DNA from: Thermochromatium tepidum ATCC 43061 | GTDB lineage: Bacteria > Pseudomonadota > Gammaproteobacteria > Chromatiales > Chromatiaceae | Reading direction: 5' to 3' | Length of the DNA: 64,000 bases | NCBI RefSeq assembly: GCF_009664085.1 | Contig: NZ_CP039268.1 | Span: forward strand, 791,501-855,500 | Shown here: positions 36,615 to 45,006 of the stretch, one piece after another | Position numbering within the stretch: position 1 is the first letter of the stretch | Layout of the letters: every line of letters begins with the position of its first letter | Made by a program: the position numbers and the translations under genes | The notes under the pieces: model-generated | What the model saw: the letters and a program-made list of their open reading frames with translations, nothing else | The model's database searches: none | What the model was told of the DNA's origin: nothing

Positions 36615-38345
36615 ATGAAAACTGACATCCGACTCGATCCGGCATACATCCTTCAGGATGACCTGATCAGGGATCTCCTGCCCACGCTTGGTCAGAAGCA
36701 GTGGCTCTCCTACGCGGACGCTGCGAAGGCTCTTGGGGATTTCCTGCCCACGCTTGGTCAGAATCAGTGGCAGGTAGTTTACGCGAGCAGGGACGGCAAT
36801 CCTGACAGGTTCGGCATCTACTCCGCACTGCTGCCGTCTGCGGATCTAGCTACCGCACTGACGCAGGAGAGCTGGGACTTGAGCATAGGCGATGGACTTC
36901 CTGGCTTCAGTCAGTCTTGGAGGCAGGGTACAGAGGTCACGACCTATCACAGATTTGGCGGTTTTGGCGAGATTCGTCCCCTGGTCATCTACAGGCACTT
37001 TCACGGCGCTTGGCCTTCCTACATCGAGATCTGCGAGGAGTTCCGTCACTTCCACAACCTCGCTGAGGATCGTGAGCGCGGGGTGCTTCTCGACTTCGAT
37101 AGGTCTGGCTACCCAATCAAGGTCGCCCAAATCCAGGAGCACGCCGTAGAGATTCAGTTGCCCTACTTGCTTCAGTTCCTTGCGGCGACGCAGCAGCACC
37201 TCGCCATCTTCTTCGATGTTGTCCGCTACTCTCTGATCCCGGTCGAAGATATTCTTGAAGACCAGCGGGAGTTGAAGCACGCAGATGACCGATCACGGTA
37301 TTTCCGGCACGTTGTGAAGTGTGACTTCCAGCCCGGTTACCGCACCTTCTCCCGGCTGCTGGGCAAGGTTCTTGTTTCCCCTCCTTCACTTGAGCAGTGC
37401 GGCAAGTGGCCATTCGATGAGCGCAAGCCTGAGGCTGAGGTGTCCTTCGTCATTGGCGTCAATCCGGACGGCACGCCACGCGAGTTCACGTCTCACCCGG
37501 ACAAGCTCTCCAACTACTTTGGTGCAAACCCCGGCGCGCCGAACTATCTCACGCCGGTCTATTTCAGGAAAGAGGTTCTTTCGAAGTACTATGCAGATCC
37601 GGACCGCTATTCCGTGTCCGACGGCCTGTTAGGCTGTTTTGGCCTGTGGAGCGTGCAAATCGATAATAACCACCCAACGCATGTAGTCGTGTTCCTCGGG
37701 GACCTTGGCCGCGATCTCCCTTACGAGGAGCGTCTCCACTGGAGGCAGTTCAACGTTCCTCCCCAGGGCGGCGTCAGCGAGACGAACTTTCGGCGCAGCT
37801 TTCTTGCCCAGTTTGCGCCTCCTAAAGCTGCAGATCTGCTCTTTCGGGCAGAGTACCAGCGGCTCAACACCGCCTGGCGCGAGACAATGGGATGGCCTCT
37901 CTTTCTTGAGCCTCGGGCCGGCGACGAATACCTTCTCGCCACTGTTCGCGTTCCGGTTACAAACTCGCAGTCCGAGTTGGACCAGCAGATTCTTGCGCTC
38001 ACGAAGCTCCTCGTCGACTCGCTGAACGAGCACGCGCTTGTCTCCCACGCGGGACCGGGGCAGAAGGACGAGAAGGGAATCACGAAGCTTGAACGTTTCC
38101 TTGGAGGCAAGGGCTTTCCGCAGACGGCCGCTGTGATCCAATTCCTTCGAGATCTCCAGGCTCTTCGTTCCTCGGGCGCCGGACATCGCAAGGGCAGTGG
38201 CTACGACAAGATTCTGGCGGGCCTTGGAGCGAGCGCCCAGAGAAAACCTGAACTGATGGAGCGCCTTTTGCGTGAGGGAACTGCCGTTCTTCGTACCCTC
38301 GGTGACCATTTTTGCCCGCGTCACACATCGGCGGGCTCTGGCTAA
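36615..38345 (+). CDS. Integron-cassette-borne 576-aa protein with HEPN-like C-terminus
   Basis: No family recognised with confidence. Visible: a 22-residue duplication near the N-terminus (LLPTLGQKQW and FLPTLGQNQW), a long mixed middle (FEILVIYRHFHGAWPSY-like), and a helical C-terminal domain with QALRSSGAGHRKGS. The last fits the Rx4-6H signature of HEPN RNases (R518, H524) in the context LRSSGAGHRKGSGYDK seen in HEPN-type proteins. The stop codon lies inside the attC half-site, as is normal for cassettes. Codon use is visibly less GC-biased than neighbours, supporting transfer. A defence or toxin role is inference only. Confidence 0.75.
   Translation: MKTDIRLDPAYILQDDLIRDLLPTLGQKQWLSYADAAKALGDFLPTLGQNQWQVVYASRDGNPDRFGIYSALLPSADLATALTQESWDLSIGDGLPGFSQSWRQGTEVTTYHRFGGFGEIRPLVIYRHFHGAWPSYIEICEEFRHFHNLAEDRERGVLLDFDRSGYPIKVAQIQEHAVEIQLPYLLQFLAATQQHLAIFFDVVRYSLIPVEDILEDQRELKHADDRSRYFRHVVKCDFQPGYRTFSRLLGKVLVSPPSLEQCGKWPFDERKPEAEVSFVIGVNPDGTPREFTSHPDKLSNYFGANPGAPNYLTPVYFRKEVLSKYYADPDRYSVSDGLLGCFGLWSVQIDNNHPTHVVVFLGDLGRDLPYEERLHWRQFNVPPQGGVSETNFRRSFLAQFAPPKAADLLFRAEYQRLNTAWRETMGWPLFLEPRAGDEYLLATVRVPVTNSQSELDQQILALTKLLVDSLNEHALVSHAGPGQKDEKGITKLERFLGGKGFPQTAAVIQFLRDLQALRSSGAGHRKGSGYDKILAGLGASAQRKPELMERLLREGTAVLRTLGDHFCPRHTSAGSG
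36676..36771 (+). repeat. 66-bp in-frame tandem duplication in the cassette gene
   Basis: The 29-base stretches starting at 36676 and 36742 (TCCTGCCCACGCTTGG...CAGTGGC) differ at one base and are exactly 66 bases (22 codons) apart. The sequence between them has diverged, so only the first ten residues of the unit remain recognisable at protein level. Confidence 0.8.
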
Positions 38346-38411
38346 CAAGGCGGTCGAGCGGACGGCTGGCTCGCATTCGCTTGCCACCGCCGCTCACCGC
38401 CACCGTTAGGC
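38340..38411 (+). other. attC: Integron attC site
   Basis: A 72-bp imperfect palindrome from GGCTAAC (R'') to GTTAGGC (R', crossover). Inside, GGCGGTCGAGCGG on the left pairs with CCGCTCACCGCC on the right, leaving one unpaired C, the extrahelical base that sets strand choice in attC recombination. Size and core sites fit genuine attC elements. The cassette stop codon TAA lies within the left core. Confidence 0.9.
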
Positions 38412-38439
38412 ATTCACCCACTTCAGAGGAGATCGCATC

Positions 38440-38673
38440 ATGAAAATGTTTGCCTTGCTTGCCGCAGCCGCGTTGGCCTTGACGCTCGGGCTGGGCGCGC
38501 CGGACGCCGAAGCGAAACGTCTCGGCGGCGGCCGTCCGCTTGGCATGCAGCGCCAGATCGACGCGCCGAAGCCGGCGACGCCGCCCGCCGTGGCACCCGC
38601 GCCGACCCGTTCCGCGAGCGCAGGCGCGGCGCCTGCCGCTGCACAGTCGCCGGTTATCGATGGCGCCCGGTAG
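38440..38673 (+). pseudogene. Truncated Tim44-like secreted protein
   Basis: A 77-residue open frame with good ribosome site (AGAGGAG). The signal peptide (MFALLAAAALALTLGLGAPDAEA), then RLGGGRPLGMQRQI and a Pro/Ala-rich linker match the start of bacterial Tim44-domain (TIM44/Mba1-like) proteins. The membrane segment and Tim44 domain that should follow are absent: the frame stops at PVIDGAR. It lies directly behind the attC site. It may still make a short exported peptide. Nothing recognisable occupies 38674-38884. Confidence 0.65.
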
Positions 38674-38884
38674 GCAAGGACCAAGGCAGGCCTCCTTGTA
38701 TCCCATCCTTGTCGGCGGTCTCATGCCGATATTCCAAATAGACTTAATTGTCACATCCCGGAAGAGCTGAGATGCGCCCGGGGCTCAGCGCTGCACAGCA
38801 GACAGCCGAGGCCAAGCAGTATCGCAGAGGAACTGCAGGCACTCAAGCTGCGTGTATCGGCGCTGTAGGGGTCACTCGTCGTTG

Positions 38885-39237
38885 TGTACCGCCCCCAATT
38901 TTTTGGACACAGATTTGCAGCTCATGCGGTCTTGCGGATGGCATAAGACCGACGGGCTTCCAGGGGTGACATGAAGCCCAGTTTCTCGAGACGCCAGTGG
39001 CGATTGTAACGATCCCGGAACTCGGTCACGGCCTGACGCACCGCTTCGAGATTGCGGAAGACGCGACCATGAATGGCCTGTTCCTTCAGTGTCCGGTTGA
39101 AGCGCTCGGCCACACCGTTGGTCTGGGGCTCCGCCACGAAGGCGAAGCTCTTGTCGATCCCCCAGAACTCGATCTGCTTCAGGAAGTCGTCGGCGGTGTA
39201 TTGCGTGCCGTGATCCATGCGCTGCTTCAAGCGAGCC
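38885..39237 (-). pseudogene. IS3-family transposase (OrfB) 3' remnant
   Basis: The minus strand encodes the C-terminal end of an IS3-type integrase core: HGTQYTADDFLKQIEFWGI, VAEPQTNGVAERFNRTLK and a stop at 38922. The outer end of the element is kept as TGTACCGCCCCCAATTTTTT at 38885, a typical IS3 terminal repeat. The inner end is cut off at 39237 by the mini-IS256 element. The N-terminal half and orfA are missing. Confidence 0.8.
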
Positions 39238-39610
39238 TGTCCTGAATTTTGTGTGTGAGGCATCACATGTTGGGAAGGAGCATGTATGCCGAGCAAGAGC
39301 AGCAAGAAGAAGGTGGCGGTCGAATTGTCGTCGATCCCGAAAGAAGTGCTTGACCAGATGGTCATCGGGCCGATGACGGCGGAAGCGATCAATGCCGCGT
39401 CGATGGCCTTCAAGAAGGCGTTGATCGAGCGCGCCCTGAGGGCCGAATTGAGCCACCACCTGGGCTACCTGCCCGGCGCCGAGAAGCCGACTGGAGCCGG
39501 CAACCACCGCAACGGCGTCAGCGGCAAGACGGTGCTGACCGAAGACGGGCCGTGGCGCATCGAGGTGCCGCGCGACCGGGCCGGATGCCTCACACACAAA
39601 AATTCTGACA
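39238..39610 (+). mobile_element. Internally deleted IS256-type element with both ends
   Basis: A 373-bp element bounded by 27-bp inverted repeats (left TGTCCTGAATTTTGTGTGTG, right complement TGTCAGAATTTTTGTGTGTG; 23 of 27 match). It contains the first about 102 codons of an IS256 transposase (ATG 39286; IPKEVLDQMVIGPMTAEAIN, RAELSHHLGYLPGAEKPTG, NHRNGVSGKTVLTEDG, IEVPRDR). These fuse directly to the right end, so about 900 bases of catalytic core are deleted. It sits between the IS3 remnant and the AraC remnant and truncates both. Confidence 0.8.
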
Positions 39611-40059
39611 CTCCTGGCCAATGGATGACATAGCCGAACATCGCCTGGCCGCCGCGTTCCCAGAACAGGGGCACAGCCCCGCGATCGTGTAGATGCAGGT
39701 GCAGGACGAAGAACTGCAAGGCACTACCCAGATCCGGCGCGGTCTGGGCGATCTCCCCCCAGGCCGCCCAGCGCATCTAGCCCCGAGTGCCGCCCGAGTT
39801 CCAGACCCAGGTGCGGGCAGCCGGTCGCCCGTGCACAGTGGTCGAGCAGGCGGCCCAGTACCGGAAAGGGCAGGGTCTTGTCCGGATCGTCGAAGGCGGT
39901 CGGGTTGGCGCCGCCCGCGCGGATCACACCGTCTGGATCCACGCCCATCGACGCGAGCAGTGACGGCAGCCGCAAGAGCGGTGCCATGCGGACCGCTCCA
40001 TCGTCCGCCAGGACCAGGCCGGTCGTCCAGCGGTTGGGTCTGAGATCGCCTGTTTCCAA
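39611..40059 (-). pseudogene. AraC-family regulator, N-terminal fragment
   Basis: The minus strand from 40059 encodes LRLPSLLASMGVDPDGVIRAGG and FDDPDKTLPFPVLGRLLDHC, the arabinose-binding-type N-terminal domain of AraC-family regulators. After a frameshift near 39765 it continues as EIAQTAPDLGSALQFFVLHLHLHDRGAVP to 39611, where the mini-IS256 cuts it off. The DNA-binding domain is gone. Bases 40060-40165, up to tRNA-Val, show only a short AT-rich promoter-like stretch. Confidence 0.75.
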
Positions 40060-40165
40060 TGAGGATTAGACATTCAGTGTGTGTTATTCGGGATGGAAAT
40101 AGGTCAGCTCGAAAAAGGCTTGCAGCACTCAACGTAAGGTATTAGCATATCTTGCTCTTAACGAC

Positions 40166-40242
40166 AGGCGCGTAGCTCAGTTGGTTAGAGCACCACCTTG
40201 ACATGGTGGGGGTCGTTGGTTCGAGTCCAATCGCGCCTACCA
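40166..40242 (+). tRNA. tRNA-Val (GAC anticodon)
   Basis: A 77-nt tRNA. Acceptor AGGCGCG pairs with CGCGCCT, the D-arm contains AGTTGGTTAG, the anticodon stem CCACC/GGTGG surrounds TTGACAT (anticodon GAC), the T-loop is TTCGAGT, and CCA is encoded. It stands alone before thrS. Confidence 0.96.
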
Positions 40243-40249
40243 ACACCCA

Positions 40250-40308
40250 CTGCCAGCCTTCAGCAATCCGCTTTTCAGCGAAAACCGGCTGAAAGCTGGC
40301 AGTTTTTT
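40250..40308 (+). terminator. Intrinsic terminator after tRNA-Val
   Basis: A long stem (CTGCCAGCCTTCAGC pairing with GCTGAAAGCTGGCAG, one mismatch) is followed directly by six T residues. It separates tRNA-Val from the thrS operon. Confidence 0.85.
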
Positions 40309-40387
40309 ATTGTCCCTCGTTCAGAGACCGCGCTAATCGACTCACGCGATCCCTCGTATCGATCGCCACTGAAACCCAGGATTCAAG

Positions 40388-42307
40388 ATGCCCCTGATTA
40401 CGCTCCCCGATGGATCCCGGCGCGCCTTCGAGCACCCTGTCAGCGTCCAGGAGGTGGCTGCTGCCATCGGTCCAGGTCTGGCCAAGGCCGCGCTCGCTGG
40501 TCGCGTTGACGGTCGGCTCGTCGATACCTCCTACATCCTTGACCACGACGCCGAGTTGGCGATCGTCACCCGCAAGGACGAGGAGTTCGTGCTCGAACTG
40601 TTGCGTCATGATGCGGCCCATGTGATGGCGCAGGCCGTCCAAGAGCTCTATCCGGGGACCCAGGTCACCATCGGCCCGGCGATCGAAAACGGCTTCTATT
40701 ACGACTTCGCCCGCGATGAGCCCTTCACGCCCACCGACTTGGAGCGCATCGAAGCGCGCATGCACGAGATTGTCGAGCGCGATCTACCCATCGTGCGCGA
40801 GGTCTTGGATCGCGAGGAGGCCAAGCGGCTCTTCGCCGAACGGGGCGAGCACTACAAGGTCGAGATCATCGACGACCTCATTCCGCCGGGCGAGGAGGTT
40901 TCGATCTACCGTCAGGGTGATTGGTTCGATGTCTGTCGCGGTCCGCACCTACCGAGCACCGGCAAGCTCGGCCACGCCTTCAAGCTGACGAAGCTCGCTG
41001 GTGCCTACTGGCGCGGCGACTCGCGCAACGCCATGCTGCAACGCATCTATGGAACGGCCTGGCGCGACAAGAAGGAACTCGACGCCTATCTGCATCGCCT
41101 GGAAGAGGCCGAAAGGCGCGACCATCGCCGGCTCGGCAGACAGCTCGACCTGTTTCACTTCCAGGACGAGGCCCCCGGCATGGTTTTTTGGCACGCCAAG
41201 GGTCGGGTGGTCTACCGTCTCGCCGAGGCCTATATGCGCGAAAAGCTCGCCGAATACGGCTATCAGGAGGTCGAAACCCCGCAGGTGCTCGACCGCTCGT
41301 TGTGGGAGCGATCGGGCCACTGGGACAAGTTCGCCGGCGGCATGTTCACCACCCGGCTCGACGACCGTGACTTCGCCATCAAGCCGATGAACTGTCCTGG
41401 TCACATCCAGATCTACAACCAGGGGCTCAAGAGCTATCGCGACCTGCCGCTGCGCCTGGCCGAGTTCGGGGTGGTGCATCGCAACGAGCCCTCCGGCACA
41501 CTGCATGGTCTGATGCGCGCGCGCCGCTTCACCCAGGACGACGCCCATGTCTTCTGCACCGAGGATCAGCTCCAATCCGAGGTCGCGACCCTGATCGACA
41601 TGGTGTTTGAGACCTATCGGGATTTCGGCTTTGACGAAATCGATCTGGCCCTGTCGTTGCGTCCCGAACAGCGGGTCGGTAGCGATGAGCTCTGGGATAA
41701 GGCCGAGGCCGCGCTCGCCCAGTCGCTCGACGCCAAGGGTCTGGCCTACCGCATTCAGCCGGGCGAGGGCGCCTTCTATGGCCCCAAGATCGAGTTCACC
41801 CTGCGCGACAGCCTCGGGCGCGCCTGGCAGTGCGGAACCATCCAGGTCGATTTCTCGATGCCCGCTCGTCTGGGCGCCTACTACATCGCCGAGGACAACA
41901 GTAAGCAGACGCCGGTGATGATCCACCGTGCCGTCTTGGGTTCGATCGAACGGTTCATCGGCATCCTGATCGAGCACTATGCCGGTCTGCTGCCGGTCTG
42001 GCTCGCCCCGGTCCAGGCCGTGGTGCTCAACATCACCGACCGCCAGGCCGAGTATGTCAGGGAGGTGGTTAAAACCTTGCGTGACAAGGGCTTCCGCGCC
42101 GAGTCTGACTTGAGAAACGAGAAGATCGGCTTTAAAATCCGCGAACACACCCTGCAGCGGGTTCCCTATCTGGCCGTGGTCGGAGATCGTGAGGTTGAGA
42201 CCCACACAGTATCGATCCGCAACCGCCAGGGTCAGGATCTTGGCTCCTGTAGCCTTGATGCCTTCATCGATCGTCTAAACCAGGACGTCGCAAATCGAAT
42301 CCATTGA
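40388..42307 (+). CDS. thrS: Threonyl-tRNA synthetase
   Basis: A 639-residue class II synthetase. It has the N-terminal TGS domain ([19 protein letters not shown]) and the editing domain with [16 protein letters not shown] and the YKVEIIDDL region. The catalytic core has [12 protein letters not shown] (zinc/ATP site) and [23 protein letters not shown] (motif 2). Motif 3 [14 protein letters not shown] and the C-terminal anticodon domain complete it. It leads the thrS-infC-rpmI-rplT-pheST-ihfA block. Confidence 0.97.
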   Translation: MPLITLPDGSRRAFEHPVSVQEVAAAIGPGLAKAALAGRVDGRLVDTSYILDHDAELAIVTRKDEEFVLELLRHDAAHVMAQAVQELYPGTQVTIGPAIENGFYYDFARDEPFTPTDLERIEARMHEIVERDLPIVREVLDREEAKRLFAERGEHYKVEIIDDLIPPGEEVSIYRQGDWFDVCRGPHLPSTGKLGHAFKLTKLAGAYWRGDSRNAMLQRIYGTAWRDKKELDAYLHRLEEAERRDHRRLGRQLDLFHFQDEAPGMVFWHAKGRVVYRLAEAYMREKLAEYGYQEVETPQVLDRSLWERSGHWDKFAGGMFTTRLDDRDFAIKPMNCPGHIQIYNQGLKSYRDLPLRLAEFGVVHRNEPSGTLHGLMRARRFTQDDAHVFCTEDQLQSEVATLIDMVFETYRDFGFDEIDLALSLRPEQRVGSDELWDKAEAALAQSLDAKGLAYRIQPGEGAFYGPKIEFTLRDSLGRAWQCGTIQVDFSMPARLGAYYIAEDNSKQTPVMIHRAVLGSIERFIGILIEHYAGLLPVWLAPVQAVVLNITDRQAEYVREVVKTLRDKGFRAESDLRNEKIGFKIREHTLQRVPYLAVVGDREVETHTVSIRNRQGQDLGSCSLDAFIDRLNQDVANRIH

Positions 42308-42386
42308 TGGATGGTCAAGAGGCGAACCGCACCATCGGTCAGTTCGCTTAGATTGCATTTAATTTGAGTTTTTGGAGGAACCTGCT

Positions 42387-42905
42387 ATCGCCGCCCCAAA
42401 GCGAAACCGCGTCAATAGAGAGATCAACATCCCGGAGGTCCGACTGATCGGCGCGGATGGAAATCAGATCGGAGTCGTCAGTACCCGTGAGGCCCTGGCC
42501 ATGGCCGAGGAAGCCGGGCTCGATCTCGTCGAGATCGTGCCCACCTCTGAACCTCCGGTGTGTCGGTTGATGGATTTCGGTCGGTTTCTCTTCGATCAGA
42601 AAAAAAGGAAGAGCGAGGCCAAGAAAAAGCAAAAGCAGGTCCAAATCAAGGAAATCAAGTTTCGCCCAGGGACGGACGAGGGAGACTATCAGGTCAAACT
42701 ACGCAACCTGACCCGTTTCCTGAATGATGGGGACAAGGCCAAGGTCACCATGCGCTTTCGCGGGCGCGAACATGCCCACCGCGAACTCGGGCTGGATCTG
42801 CTGCGGCGGATCGAGAACGACCTGGCCGATATCAGCATCGTTGAACAGCAGCCGCTCATGGAAGGCCGGCAGATGGTCATGGTGCTCGGTCCCAAAAAGA
42901 AATAG
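42387..42905 (+). CDS. infC: Translation initiation factor IF-3, AUC start
   Basis: A 172-residue IF-3 with the N-domain ([20 protein letters not shown]), the basic linker ([15 protein letters not shown]) and the C-domain ([19 protein letters not shown]). No ATG precedes the conserved start. An excellent Shine-Dalgarno (GGAGGA) sits 7 bases ahead of ATC at 42387, which begins the conserved sequence (AAPKRNRVN). E. coli infC uses AUU in the same place, allowing IF-3 to repress its own translation by rejecting non-canonical starts. A TTG at 42372 would bury the ribosome site inside the gene. Confidence 0.93.
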   Translation: MAAPKRNRVNREINIPEVRLIGADGNQIGVVSTREALAMAEEAGLDLVEIVPTSEPPVCRLMDFGRFLFDQKKRKSEAKKKQKQVQIKEIKFRPGTDEGDYQVKLRNLTRFLNDGDKAKVTMRFRGREHAHRELGLDLLRRIENDLADISIVEQQPLMEGRQMVMVLGPKKK

Positions 42906-42960
42906 CGACGCTCCGGCACATTAAGCCGTCCGGATCCCCAGATTAAATCGAGTCAGTTAT

Positions 42961-42981
42961 CGGGCACCCAGGCGGTGCCCG
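42961..42981 (+). promoter_or_regulatory. Hairpin in the rpmI leader
   Basis: A perfect 8-bp stem (CGGGCACC/GGTGCCCG) with a 5-base loop lies between infC and rpmI. The leader to rpmI is about 150 bases, room for the L20-binding translational operator known upstream of rpmI-rplT in E. coli. The pseudoknot itself I could not establish. Confidence 0.4.
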
Positions 42982-43058
42982 ATGCGTTCTTGGTTTCATT
43001 GGGGTTCGCGCCTATCGTCGCTTCCTACTCATCGGCAAATAGCGGAGTCAATAATCCC

Positions 43059-43256
43059 ATGCCCAAGATCAAGTCCAATCGAGGAGCCGCGAAGCGCTTC
43101 AAGCGCACGCCTTCCGGTGCTGTCAAGTGCAACGCCTCGCACCGTCGTCATCTCCTGACCAAAAAGTCGACCAAGCGTAAGCGTCAACTGCGCGCCCCCC
43201 AGCGTATCCATCAATCGGATCTGCGTGCCGCGCGCCGCATGATTCCATACTGCTAG
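43059..43256 (+). CDS. rpmI: 50S ribosomal protein L35
   Basis: A 65-residue, lysine/arginine-rich protein starting [19 protein letters not shown] and ending AARRMIPYC, the conserved L35 pattern. Start at 43059; an earlier in-frame ATG lacks a ribosome site. It precedes rplT by 33 bases in the standard operon. Confidence 0.97.
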   Translation: MPKIKSNRGAAKRFKRTPSGAVKCNASHRRHLLTKKSTKRKRQLRAPQRIHQSDLRAARRMIPYC

Positions 43257-43289
43257 ACTGCACTGACCCCCAGACCGGAGAGCGAGAGA

Positions 43290-43646
43290 ATGCCAAGAGT
43301 CAAACGCGGCGTCACCGCCCATGCGCGGCACAAGAAGATCCTCGAACAGGCCAAGGGCTATTATGGAGCCCGAAGCAAGGTCTTCCGGGTCGCCAAGCAG
43401 GCGGTCATCAAGGCCGGCCAGTACGCCTATCGTGACCGTCGTCAGAAAAAGCGCGACTTCCGCGCGCTCTGGATCACCCGTATCAACGCTGCCGCGCGTG
43501 AGAACGGTCTATCCTACAGCCGCTTGATCGATGGGCTAAAGAAGGCCGGTGTCGAGGTCGATCGCAAGATGCTCGCCGATATCGCCTATCACGATAGCCT
43601 CGCTTTTGCGGCGCTGGCTGAGCAGGCGAAGGCTGCCCTGGCCTGA
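43290..43646 (+). CDS. rplT: 50S ribosomal protein L20
   Basis: A 118-residue protein starting [19 protein letters not shown] with [16 protein letters not shown] and the globular C-terminus [23 protein letters not shown]. In E. coli L20 represses rpmI-rplT translation. A GAGAGCGAGAG ribosome site precedes the start. It is followed by a terminator before pheS. Confidence 0.97.
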   Translation: MPRVKRGVTAHARHKKILEQAKGYYGARSKVFRVAKQAVIKAGQYAYRDRRQKKRDFRALWITRINAAARENGLSYSRLIDGLKKAGVEVDRKMLADIAYHDSLAFAALAEQAKAALA

Positions 43647-43671
43647 TCCGGCGTGAGTCGTTGTCGCACTG

Positions 43672-43700
43672 GAGGGAAAGGCTCTGGTCTTTCCCTCTTT
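43672..43700 (+). terminator. Intrinsic terminator/attenuator between rplT and pheS
   Basis: A perfect 9-bp stem (GAGGGAAAG/CTTTCCCTC) with an 8-base loop runs into TTT. In E. coli a comparable structure is an attenuator (pheM leader) controlling pheST. I see no clear Phe-rich leader peptide here, so plain termination is as likely. Confidence 0.65.
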
Positions 43701-43725
43701 GCGTTGATCTAGTTGAAAATGGACT

Positions 43726-43800
43726 GGATTGACAGGATTATTCCAAATATTTCAATCCTCTCCATCCTGGAAAATCTTGTCGATCCTGTCTATTTCGGAT
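43726..43800. repeat. Palindromic interspersed repeat (GGATTGACAGGAT type)
   Basis: TGGATTGACAGGATTATTCC is followed 25 bases later by AATCTTGTCGATCCTGTC, an imperfect inverted repeat built on ACAGGAT/ATCCTGT units. Such 'gacaggat' repeats are dispersed between genes in many GC-rich gammaproteobacteria. It is clearly AT-richer than its surroundings and lies between the rplT terminator and pheS. Confidence 0.65.
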
Positions 43801-43834
43801 CCCAGCCATGGTCATGGACTTGGTGGCTGGGTGA

Positions 43835-44887
<1,053 letters not shown>

Positions 44888-45006
44888 GTGTGCTGTGACC
44901 GGCGACCGGATCGAGCCGCACCTGCGCCGTCCGTCGGGGTCAGACATCAATCATCTGATTTCAATTTTGCCCGAGGCCAAGCAGGCGTCGGGATAGGGAG
45001 TGGGAC

